Assembly: GCA_950295325.1 (NCBI GenBank)
Contig: OX485805.1
Coordinates: 43,858,758 to 43,922,757 of the forward strand
Direction of reading: 5' to 3'
From: Polytrichum commune
Taxonomy: Eukaryota; Streptophyta; Polytrichopsida; Polytrichales; Polytrichaceae
Length of the DNA stretch: 64,000 bases
Positions 23,910 through 37,088 of the stretch are shown here, one piece after another. Each line of letters starts with the position of its first letter. The stretch's first letter is position 1. Below the pieces are notes generated by a model. It worked only from the letters and a program-made list of their open reading frames with translations, was not told the origin of the DNA and made no database searches. The translations under genes and the position numbers were made by a program.

Positions 23910-25382
23910 ATCTGGCTTTAGGTATCACTGAAGCGGATTGAAAGTGAAAACAACAGCTAGCTAATGAAAAAAACACATGCATGAAGCAGACTAAATCAAT
24001 GCAGGAAGATTAGAATTCAAGGAAGAAAAGTACAGATAAGGAGCCCATCAATGAGCATATGCCGATGTAGACCATGACATGTGAATGGCCACACTGAGGC
24101 ACAAAATGGAAAATCAGAACCAGCACCACTGCAACAACGGCACTTGTGTAGAGCAAAAATGCTGCACCAACACCATCACCATACCAGCCCAAGACGGGCC
24201 GTCAGATTCACCACCATCCAGCAATTCAGGGTTTCTCATTATATAATGTTACTTTTTATTTCCCTTTTATCATGAGCATCGTATTTCGGAGTGAATTTGA
24301 TTCAACAATGAGGAATTCTTCGCATCATTGAGGTCAGGCAGTTCTGTGCAGATACAAACATACTAACTATTATGATGCACTCACCAGGTTCAGTAGCCAG
24401 AAGCCAAACATCCTTCACTGATTCTATAGTTCGCTCTTTGGGTGCATGAAGCACAATTGTAGTGGATCCCACTATGCAGAGCACACATCCTACAATCCCC
24501 AGAAAATGCAATCGCTCCTTGAGAATCACATGTGCCAAAGCTGCACTGCATACAAAAAACAAAACCCCCGACCCATAATGTTCACATTAGATTCATCCTC
24601 ACACCATTTACCCCAAACCGCAAACAGAAATTCTGACAATACCTGGAGTGAATTGATGAGGAGCAAACCTGACTATAATGCTCAGTGCACCCAAGGGAGT
24701 GACCAATACCGCTGGAGCAAAGGCGTAAGCAGTAAAATTCGCCACCTCCCCCACAAGCACTGTCAATCAATCCACCCATCCACTCCTCGCAAGTCAATCA
24801 GTGAATTACTTACCACTACAAGAAACTCACTCACCCTCCAACCTTTTTTCTCTTTTCCTTCCACATTCCACTATGCAGGAACAAAACAACCCTAGGGTTA
24901 AAGCAAGCAAGCTGGAATTTGCCCTCACTTGTGATCATGCCTGCCCACCATAGTGGCTCATACAGATACGAGTACCCTCCCACACCTGCCACATAACAGA
25001 GAGCACCAACATGCCATCATCATCACCATGTCAAAACCTACCATCCGCTAATTCAACCACATCACGCACAATTCACGAAACGAAACCCTAGTTTCCCCTA
25101 ACATCATCCACATTTCCTCTGCCGCAACTCCACAATCCCTTTCCTTCCACATAAGTTGCCGCTTTTGCTTTCTTTCCTCCTTCCTTCCTTCCTACCTTCC
25201 TTCTCGGGGAGATGATGTGAAATGAGAGAAATAATGAAGAGATGATGATGGTGATGCTCACCCGCCCTGACTCCGGAAGCACCCGCTCGCTTGAGTCCCT
25301 TTTTCTTAACAATGAAGCTGGCTCCGATGAACAAACTAGAACTAACGGCCAAAGCCAACCCTTTCTCATTATCGGTTGACAT
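22323..25382 (-). CDS. NIPA: NIPA-type magnesium transporter, 9 exons, 339 aa
   Basis: Predicted minus-strand exons: 25382-25262, 24985-24929, 24759-24669, 24545-24385, 24161-24034, 23622-23485, 23310-23218, 22788-22689, 22453-22323. All junctions are in phase and the sum is 1,020 nt. The product matches the NIPA/DUF803 family along its length. It starts [20 protein letters not shown], followed by [111 protein letters not shown] and [15 protein letters not shown]. This gives about nine hydrophobic spans, and the length is normal for plant members. The family moves Mg2+ across plasma or endosomal membranes; the exact membrane is not shown here. The C-terminal tail is short and charged ([16 protein letters not shown]). 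Confidence 0.93.
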
Positions 25383-25930
25383 TGGGCACCTATTCCAACT
25401 TTTCTTCTTCTTCTCCTCCTACTCCTCCTCCTCGCTCCTTCCTCTTCCTTCACCGCACCCTTTCTCTCTCCTACCACAAGAATGCTGATCCCCATCTGCC
25501 TTCCTCTTCGCTCATGCCTCCTCGTCTCCCGTCACTCATCACAACCCCAAACTCGCACCCCAAATGCAACCAGACACCAAAAACCAAAAAACCCAAAACA
25601 ACCTCCCTGCTGCACTACTCTCCGCCCCCGCCCTGACTGCCAGACGCACGGATCGACGATGCCATCATCCCCGTCACCTCCAAACCCTCGCGGGCTCACA
25701 CTCCGCAACCTCCCTCCCAATCATTCGGAAGAGGTGAAACACAAAAGGAAGGAAGCCAAGGAAGATGATGCCCGTCCGCGTGTGATTGTGAGTGCGTGAG
25801 AGTGCGCGAGTGTGAGGCGTCGGAAGACGCGTAAGGAGGGAGAGCGGCGATGGCAATGATTTTGCGTGCAGATCTGAGGGGGAACGCGGCCAGTGTGTGC
25901 GGATCGGAAGAAGCAAGCGGACGAGACGGC
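25383..25930 (-). other. 5' leader and proximal promoter region of NIPA
   Basis: This GC-richer stretch lies between the NIPA start codon and the upstream tandem repeat. It contains CT-rich low-complexity runs near 25,405-25,450. Two overlapping frames (80 and 135 codons) are composition artefacts or upstream ORFs. I see no clear TATA box. Confidence 0.4.
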
Positions 25931-25939
25931 GCTAGCTTA

Positions 25940-27310
25940 GCTTAGCTTAGCTTTAGCTGGCGAGAGCGGAGACAGGCAAGGCGAGGCGAGGTTTTACTTA
26001 GTGGAGGCAACACAAGACAAGCAAAGCAAAGCAAAGCAAAGCAAGGCAAGAGTGAAAGGTGGGTGTGCTAGTGGGAGGGGTGAGCCTCTTTGCTTTTGAC
26101 TTTTGGGTCTTCCTTATTCTAGGTGTGTGGGTGGGTGGGTGTGTGGTGGACAAAGTCACTCTTCATTCATTAGTCACCACCTTGGTATATACTTAGAGCC
26201 CACCCACACTTACTGGCGTGTGTGTACCAGTGAACGGTGATTACCAGCACCGGTTGCAACCAGTGGCTCTCACTGGCGAAACCAGCTCTAAAAGTGGTCC
26301 CTGCTGGTAGGAATCGTTCACTGGTGACCCGCACCAGTAAGTGTGGGTGGGCTATTAAGGAACTATTCATAAGTTATATGTGTACCTTTTAAGGTGGGTG
26401 GAGGGGAGGGGTGGCATTTGTGATCTTCTACGTGTGGTTTTTATCCTTAAGACTTTTGAAGAAACATGGGTTTGTTTGGCTTTAGTTGGTTGGGGCGTGA
26501 GCACGTAGGAGAGGAGAGGAGAGGAGAGGCTTACTTAGTGGAGGCATGACATGCAAGAAAGTGAAAGGAAAGGAGGGGAAGGTGGGTGGGTGTGTTGGTG
26601 GGGGGTGAGCTCCTTCCTTTACATGTGCTTTGCTTTGCTTTCGATTTTTGGATCTTTATGATTAGGTGTTTGTGTGTGTGTGTTTGTTGGGGGGGGGGGG
26701 GAGGGACAAAGTTGTTTTTCAATTTTGAGTGACCCGCTTTGGTGTATACTTAAGCAATTACTAATAACTAAATAATTCACTTAACTTTGAAATGTGAGGG
26801 TGGCACTTGTGATCTTCTATATGTGTGGTCTCTATCGTAATGACTTTGGACGAAACATGGGTTTGTTTGGCTTTAGCTAGCTAGGGCAAGAGCATAGAAG
26901 AGAGGAGAGGAAAGGTTTACTTAATGAATGCACTAACAAGCAAGAAAGATACAAGGGTGTGATGGGTGTGTTAGATTAGTGCATGGGTGAGCCTTTTTAC
27001 TTTGCTTTGCTTTTGTCTTTTGGGTGTGGTGGACAAAGTCACTCTTCATTCACTACCACCTAGTATATACCCACTTAATTAATAGAGTAACCATTCAACC
27101 TCATCTTGATCTCTATCATGGGGACGTTGGGCATTTTTTTAATAGAAGTTTGTTTATTTAGTGAAGGATAGTGAAGGGTTCATAATAGTGGAAGGGGTTA
27201 GCCCCTTTCATCAATGAATTTGAGTTGAGTTCTCTTTGCTTTTGACTTTTAGGTCTTCCTCTTGTGCGTGTGAGGTGGACAAAATCACTCTTCATTAATT
27301 GCAAACTCGG
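25940..27310. repeat. Four diverged tandem copies upstream of NIPA
   Basis: Units start at about 25,980, 26,520, 26,920 and 27,140. Shared marks are acttagtggaggca-like starts, gtgaaaggtgggtg, ctttgctttt(g)actttt(g)ggtctt, gtggacaaagtcactcttcatt and ggtatatactta. In the first two units these are followed by gtgatcttctacgtgtgg and gaaacatgggtttgtttggc. The copies differ by many substitutions and indels, so the duplication is old. Unit 1 is lengthened by a MITE. Short GCTTA and GCAAA runs lie at its start. Confidence 0.75.
26193..26357. mobile_element. Tourist-like MITE inside tandem unit 1 (159 bp)
   Basis: The element spans about 26,196-26,354 between TTA direct repeats. The terminal inverted repeats include AGCCCACCCACACTTACTGG and its complement. 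Inner sequence is partly palindromic, with several CACTGG/CCAGTG blocks. The sister tandem units have an uninterrupted tatactta at this place, which acts as an empty site. Confidence 0.8.
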
Positions 27311-28934
27311 AATATATGCAAATACTTTAATAACTTATCCATCAAATTTATCTACTATGTGTAGGATCGATGTCTCAGATAAAAGGATGGAATCAAGAAT
27401 CTGTGATGATCTCAAGGGTTTTGAGATTGGGCATTTTGTCATATAACCGGTTGATTGTTTCTTGACATAGATCATTCTCAGTTTACTTTGTGTTATGTAT
27501 TCAATTCGTATTTTCTTCAAGCTATCATTTTGGCAATAGTAGTTGCATACATGGCCAATCTATTCACATTCAAGGCAATTTTTGTTCCGATTGGCTATGC
27601 ACCAAATGTCCTTAATATCAGGTAACGTTTATTCTAGGAAAGAGAGCGAGACGATGCCAACCTCTTGAGTTAGTCTAGGTCAAATTATATATCAAGAACA
27701 AGTGTAATGATACCCCATGTTAAGAAGGTGATATTAAGATCAATGAGGAATCGTTAAGGAGTAGGTAGTTCCTAATGAAACATTAAACATTCCATTGTGC
27801 TCTTACTCAAGACCTTCAAACCCATGGATCGAATGTAAAGAGATGGCATGGGAAGGAAAGGATGGAATGGGAGAGGTCTCACACCTTTTCACGTGCATGT
27901 GTTTTAATTTTGGTGTTTTTTAATCACTTATAGCATGCCCACACTAGGACCAACGACTAGCTCACAATGGTAGTAAAGTTTCTATCTTGATAGGTCATTC
28001 AGATCTTGTGTGCAGTCAAGTGAACAGGCAAAATTGTAGTACATTACATTAATGAGGTTATTGTGAGTAGGATGAAAAATCCTTACAAAGCAATAAATTT
28101 CGGGAAGAGATGAACTTTCCCTTTCAAGAGGAAGCCCTCATGTTGCCAACGAGCATCAATTGGCCCTAGTGTGGGCATGGTATTTGTGTCTCACCCTACC
28201 TTCTAATTATTTGTTATGTTATTTGGCCCATGCACAAATAGTTCTCCTCAAAGCAACTTATCCATCAAAACCTTAAAGACCAACTGAATTTTGTTTTGAG
28301 ACTTGTTGACAACTTGTACAAACTATCACGCTGACAATGCAATGCTAGCTTTTAAACTTTTTAAGTTAAGGGTTAACATCACAAACTACGCATCATAACA
28401 TTGCACAACTCTTTAGTAGTTGGTCCCTTCCAAGGCATTGAGAACCATGACCTTGTGGTCTTTGGGCCATATGATGCCTCTTCAATTTGAATGTAAGGGC
28501 ACACTTGGGTTCAACCCCATGTTGGACTAGTATCATGTTTCTTTTCAATGCCATTCAAATATTTGAAATGGAATTTCACATTTCTTAATACCAATAAGGG
28601 TGTGGACATTGGAGGATTTGTTCGTATTTTTATACCATTCATGTACATATACCATGCAAGACTCTTCATACCAGAGTAAAATTGTCCAAATATCATTATG
28701 ATTTAGAATGGTATTGACCCAAATAATAATTCGGGTACATGAAGATTCTCTAACCTTGAAATTCCCACCAAATATCATAATTTGGTCTAAACAATGTCTC
28801 TCTATAAATTATTTTTTTAAAGTATAAAAAAATTCTCCAAATGATCAAAATATTATGCCAATATGTAGATTTTCTTTCTTGATGATATATGGGAATATGC
28901 AATTGCTTAAATATTATACCCTCCCATAATATGC

Positions 28935-29060
28935 AACGGCAATTACTCACAACATCATACACATTCTTCAAGTTTAGGGCACCTCACATGGCCTATTGTT
29001 TGAGATGTTATAACCAACCTAAAGAAACATATGCATGCTATAATATCATTGACATGAAAT
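28935..29060. repeat. Repeat pair member (partner at 30,720-30,850)
   Basis: Shared marks include aattactca, agggcacctcacatggccta, gtttgagatgt and ataatatcatt. The partner has a short extra segment. The class is unknown. Confidence 0.7.
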
Positions 29061-30497
29061 CCATACTTAAAGCAAGGAATCTATTACAATACCGTGAGTT
29101 ACAAGGTTGTGGAAAAAGCTTTGCACTTACTTACCATAAACATGGTATAGTACATTTATTTTGGCTTTGAACCTTAAAGGACACATGGGCTCAATGTGAA
29201 CCATATTTACAAGATTTCTACAAGCCTCACAAAGTCTTCAAATGATATGTTTGATATTTGGAGGTTTTGATCTTATTTTAGTACACTATCTTATGTCAAG
29301 GATAATTAAGATATTATTATGCGTGATATAGATGGTCAAAATACAAAGTATGTATTTTCTTCAAAGATACTCATGATGTGTGTTTGAACATGATTCTTCA
29401 ATAACATTACGCATGCTTTCAATTGATCCAAAATGTAAACTAGAAGAGCAAATTAAGTTTAGATAAGATCACTTTTGACACAATTAACAAAAAATGAAAA
29501 TACGTAGTTCAATTACATGTTTTTTAGCCAATATAATTCCATGTTTGTGTATGCTCAAGTGGTTTTTGTTTTCAGCAGTTGGCCAATTTCAATCCTTGAT
29601 GCTCCCAAATTCAACTTTGCATGTGGCTCTCGAAGCATCCCTATGCAAAGGACTATGCCCAAATCATATTAAGCTCCATGTGTTGAGGACAAGGCCGAGT
29701 AGTTTTACGTACCTTATGTTTTGACAACAACATCTATGCTATTGGAATAGATACCATAGAAGGCCATCCATCTAGTCTAAATAATGTCTCTCTATATGAA
29801 GATTTATATCATGTAATTATTTATGAATTTATCTTCCATATGATTACAATTTCGTGTCAATAATGAAGATTTATTTTCTAGGAAACATATAGGATCATGT
29901 ACATATTTATATAATGTACCCTTCTAGAACTATACGATGTGCAACTCATTATGGGTTTTTAACAATAGCTTGCCCATCTATCTCCTCTTGGTTAGTCAGT
30001 AAAAGCAACCTCGCTTTCTCAACACTTGGCTGAACATGGTTTTAGCACTTGGCACAAATTGACAACCACGTGGAAAACATCATGGGCTTTATTTCATTGG
30101 GAAACCCACAAAAACCCAACCACGTCATAAATAACACATCATGATAGCAAGGAGGTTTTTATTGTTAGAGAGTGGAACTCTGTCCATCTCTTAGGGAATA
30201 AACTACTAGCAGGTTACCTAGTAGATTACCTCCATCTCAAGGATTTTCTCAAATACGAATGTGAATTGTAGTTGAATCAACCATTGACACCACCACAATG
30301 CAAGATCATTGTTGCTTATTGCACCCAAAATCATAATCTTGCCATTGAAATTGTACGATGGTCAACTACCCCTATCTCTCGAGATACTAAACTATGCCAC
30401 TTTTGCTCCTATAACGTACTTGGAAAATGTGGCACATGTTGTGTTGGAATGTTCCCTATATAGCCCCATTAGAGATAAGTTCTCATCACTATTTGAG

Positions 30498-30575
30498 AAG
30501 GTAGTTCTACAGAGCCTGGAGTTTTCTTTCAATTGGAAGGTAGTTCTACGGAGCCTGGAGTTTTCTTTCAATTGG
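30498..30575. repeat. Two-copy 39-bp tandem duplication
   Basis: Units 30,498-30,536 and 30,537-30,575 differ at only one visible base (tacaga versus tacgga), so the duplication is recent. Confidence 0.9.
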
Positions 30576-30719
30576 ACCATTAAGTTGACATTAGCCTCTA
30601 CGTGACGGAGGCTCTCGCACTCTGCCACTCTAGAGAATTAGTTGGTTTGAAACTATCATGATGTACTTTCAGTCACATTAGTCTTTCGGCTTCCCGGACT
30701 TTAAAAATCAATTTCATTT

Positions 30720-30850
30720 CATGACAATTACTCATAAAATAGCACTCATTCTTCAGAGTTAGGGCACCTCACATGGCCTAATTTTGGAGACCTAAGTTTG
30801 AGATGTCATAATCGACTTGAAGAAACAAATACATGTAATAATATCATTTG
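30720..30850. repeat. Repeat pair member (partner at 28,935-29,060)
   Basis: It aligns with the other copy in the same orientation; see that entry for the shared marks. Confidence 0.7.
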
Positions 30851-31449
30851 ATTATGGTTTCACCTTGGATGATAGTTGCAAATGGATGTTTAAAGGACAT
30901 ATGGCATGATGAGTTTGGGCTATGTGCTCAATGTATGTTAAACATTCTATATTTGATAGTTAACACGATTGGAAGGATCTATACAATCACTTATACGATT
31001 AAGGTACTCTCTACTTTGACCTCTATCAACTTTTTTGCATATGGACTCAAAATGACATATTTCTCGATCCATTCAACAACCATGTTTGTAAGCTTATGCA
31101 AAATTTGAAGTGTCCACAACAAGGCCACAAAACTTAAAACATAGAAGAAGCGCTCATAACCGATCACTTGAGAGATTTTGTGCATAGTTGGAGAAGTATA
31201 AGGAGGTGCACATTTTTACCCCACTTAAGAAGATAGAAATCAAGAGGACTACAAAAAATTGGTAGTTTTATTCCTTAATTATTATATATATTTTAAAGCC
31301 AAAAGTTGGCCTAACCACATTACCTATGTCTAGAGTTTGCCATAACCGCTCATTCTGAGACGAAATCCTTCTCACTTAAGCACTCAAACCAGGGACATGT
31401 GTCATGGCACTATTGGTTCCATGGTGATATCATAACCGAAGTTGGAGAC

Positions 31450-31577
31450 TTAGATTTAGTTTCCATGTAGGTCGCTTTACCCACCGGATTCTTGTGGAAA
31501 TGTAGATTCCACCTGGTGGCATCTACCTTTTCACTAGAATCTAGTGGGTAAGCAGCCTATGTGAAAATCAACCCTTA
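31450..31577. mobile_element. Second copy of the GGGTTAG Tourist-like MITE (122 bp, decayed)
   Basis: The element lies at about 31,453-31,574 between TTA repeats. Ends, arm sequence and size match the copy at 15,266, but the arms have picked up mismatches (GATTTAGTTTCCATG at one end, AAAATCAACCC at the other), so it is older. Confidence 0.8.
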
Positions 31578-31864
31578 GAAACCATGAAATATGGAACTTT
31601 ACTTTAACCCACCCACAAAATGAAATTACCGAAACCAGTCCCAACCTAATCAAAATTATGGCACCCTATAGATTCCCAACGGGGTCATGATTGGTGACTC
31701 TACTCTAAACAATTTAGTTGAAGTTAATGGCTCTATGGTAGAAAGGAGGACACGCCTAATTTGGTTACTCATCTTAATTGGACACCTAAATTTTAGTGGT
31801 ACGTAATTAGGTGTAGCTCCAAGAACATATACCAAAGAGACACATGTTAAAAAGAGTTTGAACT

Positions 31865-32025
31865 ACGTACTCAAAACATACTGATCATTAAATACAAAAA
31901 CCATTCCGAGCTAGTAGTCAACATGATTGGGGGTGGGTGGGGGACCTACATGACCACTTTATGAACATGATTCTTCACTTTGGAAATGAACGAAATATTC
32001 ATATGAGCTCCAGAAACCGGGAAGA
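31865..32025 (-). repeat. Dispersed repeat, reverse copy
   Basis: It shares agtagtcaacatgatt, a G-run, acatgaccactttatgaaca and atattcatatgagctcc with the reverse complement of the copy at 21,330 and with the copy at 39,295. Confidence 0.65.
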
Positions 32026-35000
32026 AAGTGGCTACGACCTCGATTTGAATTTGCTAACGATCTCATCCTAATCACGTGTTTCATACCTTAGGAGAAGTGG
32101 GCTAGTCGGGAAAAAAAAAAACCATTTAACACCCATCGACGTTAATATTAAAAGTCAATTGGTGGCCTCATTGGTGGCATTAGAGTCCACCATGCATCCC
32201 ACATATGTGGCTATGAGAGACACATGGCAAGCTCCATCCCTTTGACCACCTCCATGAGCGACATGCAAGCCTAGGCCATTTCCCACACTTTTTCTTAGAA
32301 ATTCACCTTTTGTAGTTATACCACATGCCACAAGGTATCCACCAACATATTGGGATATATGGTGACTAGAGTGTCACAAAGTAGGTATTGGACATGTTGT
32401 TAGATAACACTAACGTTAAGCGGGGTCTTAGATAATTACTTTTCTCCCTAGGCCACTTCTTGTAGTATATAAAATACGCAACTAGTGCGAGATAATTAGC
32501 ATACACAAATGGTGCCCGTATTCACCTTACTCATCGTTTTTGGAGCTCACATGAATGTCTTATCTTGTTCATTGTCGAAGTGAAGATTTTTTGAGTTATC
32601 GAATGATCATAGAGGTCCCCCAATTGTGTTGACCCTTGTGTATGAAATGGTTAATAAGTTATGAGCATACTAAAAATACGAAATCTAGAATGATCCAAAA
32701 ATTGTGATAGCCATTGCTAAAAGGTGACCAGTAAAAAACCTACACTTTAATTTTTTTACTCGGGGAGTTCACTGCGATAATATTAGAAAACAACGTGCGG
32801 GAAAATATAGGGTAATTTATATTCACAAAAGGAAAAACTTAGAATTTTCTTAGAAGTAATATAGGTGAGTATGTATGATAAAATTTGTATTATAAATAAT
32901 ATAGGCTTGATACAAATAACGCATATTTTTAAAATATTTGTAAAAATATACTGTAGGGTTTAAGGATCCTAGGTTTTTTTGAAATAGGGTGTCCTTTGTG
33001 TTCAGAGGCGGGAAGATTTTGGATGAAAAACTACGTCGATTCAGTTGAAAAAATGGGATGAAAGATTGATGAGGGCGGATGACGGATTCATGGGTTTAGG
33101 ATTAAAGGCATGCATTATTTGTTGATTATATACTAGTGTTCTCAAAAGCTAGGAATTGTTTTGCAAGATAAACATGACATCTTTCATTTGCTATGAACAA
33201 TTTTGCTAGTATTTTTAAATGCTAGAAACAATTTCTCAACATAAATTAGAGGAGTTTTGGTTGGTCTTGTGTCTGTCTGCTTCAAGCAGGATGTTGTAGT
33301 ATTAACTCTATACCCTTCTACATTATTTCATGGACCCTATTTTTGCTTGCTTTGTTGTTGGTGTTTTAATTGTTTTTTTTTTACACTCAGTACCGTTGTG
33401 TTTAATTGTGCGTGTAACTTGATTGAGGAACATGGGCTGATTTTGTTGTTTGAAACTGTTTATGAACACTCTTAATGTAAAACCTTGTTGTGCCTTGGAT
33501 TTTGGTGACTTAGTACTTTGAATGCTCTTAAACCCTTTGGAGCAAAATCAAATAATTATAATGAACATACCTAGCTTAAAATTAGAGCTTCATCAAATTT
33601 AAAAGTAATTATAGGGTCATTTTAAAGAAATAGTAAATTATATAATAATACGGTACAAAAAATTAAGGATGGATAATTAAATACCCCTATAATAAATACC
33701 CTTGTCACGCACGTGTATACATATATACATGTCTAGTGAACTCCCTAAGTTTTTTTATAATTAGTTAACCCAATTGAGTTTCGCTAGATTGCTTCAGGAT
33801 AAGCTATTCTTACGCTGGAGCCAAACACGGTGACGGGTTTAAGCAAAAAAAAACTTACAAGTGATTAGGGTTTCCCAATGTTTTCACATGTGTGCTCCAT
33901 TGTGGTTCAATATTTATTGCCGTCACTAGTTCTTTTTACGTTTTTGTCTTGTGTAGGTCACCCCGTGGCTTGATTTGGTGATACAAAGTACACTCGTGAA
34001 TTGGGTGGCTTCTAGGCCTCATCATAACTTGGCAATCATGTGAATTTCATTGTGGATCATCCCCCAAGCTCCACGAGATTGAACTACCATGAGCCACTCC
34101 TTGGTTCTTTGTGGCCTGAGTACATGTTGTGTTCGGCACCTCATTTATAGTGTCAAGATATTCAAGTGCATTTGAATACAAGCGTTCAAATTTAAACATA
34201 ATTGTAAAAGTTTGCGGTTCTTGATCATTGATTCTCTTTTACGAAATGGGTTTGAAAACTATGCGTTATTGTGAGACGTTCGAAAAGGCTTGTGAATTTA
34301 TTCACGACTTGAGTGTTGGAATCAATTGGATTCCAACATCCTAGTTTTATACAATGATTTCAAATAAAAGCCAAGCGCACTTTGCAGTCAGCGTTCACAT
34401 TTTTCATTTGGTATTGGTATGAAAAAAGATAAAATCCACCACCTATAAATTATTACATGATGTAGATGACTATTAAATGGTTGTGTTTTTTGTTTTTTTA
34501 ATTATTATTTTTACTAACCCATTTCTTATAAGGATATGAAACAAGCAATTAGTCACGGGGGGATCACACCCCCTTACACTTCATAACCACGTGCGATAAA
34601 AGTTTGCTACCCTATATTACATGCCATAGATAATTTTTAAAATTATGATATTTTTTCTACATACACATAACCATTGATAATATCTTTTGTATATTTTTTT
34701 GAAATTTTTCGTCATCTTCATTTTTTGTAGTAATTTTTTAGTTCAATGTTGCGTCATTCTAGTTAGAAGCGGTATGTTTTATAAAAAAAACAAATCATCA
34801 AATTTGGTTACCAATTTTTACTATGTAATAGATACTATGTATATCTACTCATGAAAAAAAAATCATAAACTTTTGAACCATTTTGGTGATGCTTTTATGT
34901 AAAAGTAGATTTTGTTTTATCGCAAGTGGTGTTCAACTTGACAATGAAGTGCACCCCCCGTGCAATTAGTACGAGATGGATGGTTAACAAATCCAAATCG

Positions 35001-35737
35001 GGACCATAGCCACTTTTCCCATAGTTTTGGGAGCTCGTATGAATACATCATTCATTATGAAGGTGAAGAACATCATGCTCAAACGGAAAAAAAGTTTTCT
35101 TCAAACTTTGAAAGAAAAAAAGTTTAAGTAGTAAAAGAAGATGTTTAGTGTTGGTTTGTGCATAATTTGTCCTAATTGTATGTTTCATGCCCACATAACT
35201 TGAATGCTTTTGTACCTCCAAACCCATGCCTAGACAAGTTACTTGCATGTTTCAAACTCCAAATTCTACACCACTTTTTGGACATGTATCTTGCCGTATG
35301 TGGACATTGGACACAAATTATTTGTTTTTATTGATTTTCACATTTCCAAGAAAGCCGAGATGGTGAGGCCATATGTGGGTGAAATTACATTTTCATCCAA
35401 ATATGGACACATTCGTCCAAAATTTGGCAATTTTCTTAGAAAGTTTATGATTTTGGGGAGGATAAGTGGGAGGCTTCGTCCAATGAGAAGCTACAACTCA
35501 GTACCTTGGGAACTAAATTGTGAATGTTGATGATTGGATCCAACCGTATGAATATTTGCTTGGGTTTTTAAGGACCGTAACTTCCCTTTGGAAGAGATCA
35601 TGCCCTCGACTTGAAGTTTCTTAAGGTGAACCACGCATTCAAACACACTTACATCATTCATAATATGTCATGCAGTCCAACATATTGTTTACGAAGTTGC
35701 TTGATGATGTGCATAATTTCTTACCAATGGAGATTAC

Positions 35738-35817
35738 ATTAGATAATGGCCATTGTCTCAACCTAGCATACAAATACATGCCGCTCAGCTAGGTCCACTA
35801 AATGACCATTATCTAAT
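35738..35817. repeat. 80-bp hairpin-forming inverted repeat
   Basis: Left arm attagataatgg...cattgt...aacctagc pairs with right arm gctaggt...aatg.ccattatctaat. It may be a small foldback element; no target duplication is clear. Confidence 0.6.
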
Positions 35818-36856
35818 ACACATAGTTTTAGTTTACGAAGCATAACATAATTAAGCTATGAAGCTACACAAGGTGGGCTCAAGGATTTGGGTGAATTATG
35901 TTGAGATAATTGTGGGAATCCCAAATTGTCGTGTCAACATGAATGCAAAACTCGTAGTCGTTGCCTTCCAAGTTGCATGCACCAGTGAGGAGCTTGGGAC
36001 CCACCAAGATTACGACTTGTAGCCTGCCACATGAGGGCACTCGGGACAATCAATCTACTATGAAGACCGTCTCCCGACACACCAGCCGGTATTCCACACA
36101 TCAACTTGTATGTTTTGTTGGTAGTGTTGGGCGTTGCCCTCTATTCCTCCCCAACTATCCTGGACTCACATTATTATATTATGAGGGCCCATAGAATAAG
36201 AGCTAAACACTGAGTAATGTTATGGTGGTCTCATCATTTGCTTGAATAAGTGACCATATGCACTTTCATTTTATCTCCAAAGAGCGCATGCTCTTCAAAA
36301 TTATTATTGTTATGCCAATGTGGAAGATATTTGAGGTGTGTGGGTCTTATGTGGCAATTGTTTCTAATTGATTACCTATATTTGAAATGTACATGGAAAG
36401 GTTAAAATTGTAGTGTAGAGCAAATACTCAAAAGCCAAGTGTTACGATGAAATTGGGCAAATGGCTCAATATGGAGACACCAATTTGGATGCAGCGATTG
36501 GGAAAACATGTGTGATCATTTAAGGGTTAAATAACTAAAAAATTGACCTTATATAGTTTTTGCATCTCAACTCTGACTCTACAAATTGAAATGACAATCC
36601 CAATGATTCATATTTACTATGCCTAATCCGGGGTTACATATAGAATCATACCAAGTCAAAGATGAAGCAACACCATAGTCATCTTCCTTTTATTTTTTGT
36701 CTTTCACAATTACGAACCGGGAGAGAAATGCTTAATCCAAACCGAAGGCCAAAATTGTATGTGAAGTTGGAACTGCCCACAATAAGAGCAAAAAATTAAC
36801 TTGCATTAAATTTTAAACTTCTTGTGATGTTCTCTAACATTGAATACTCTTGATTG

Positions 36857-36887
<31 letters not shown>

Positions 36888-36945
36888 TTATACATTTCCT
36901 CCCATAATTATAATCACACAAACTCTCACACAAGTCCATAACAAT

Positions 36946-37088
36946 ATTCAGATCCATAACAATGTTTTGTGGGACTGGCAATATTCCACATAATATTCTC
37001 ATATATTTCCCACATTCAATCTGCATATGGGAAACATTCTATGAAATAATGTCAGTCCCACATAACATTGTTATGAATCTAAATAATG
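36946..37088. mobile_element. Foldback element with about 50-bp arms
   Basis: The left arm (attcagatccataacaatg, tgtgggactggcaatatt) is repeated inverted on the right (ttatgtgggactgacatt on the complement). A single arm of the same family recurs at 60,333-60,393 in an IFT144 intron. Confidence 0.65.

Noticed and set aside
24446-24895. 149-codon plus-strand frame
   Set aside because: It is antisense to NIPA exons 3 and 4, whose splice phases and family match are clear.
25088-25799. Frames of 80-135 codons around the NIPA first exon
   Set aside because: GC-rich, low-complexity leader sequence; the DUF803 N-terminus explains the real coding frame.
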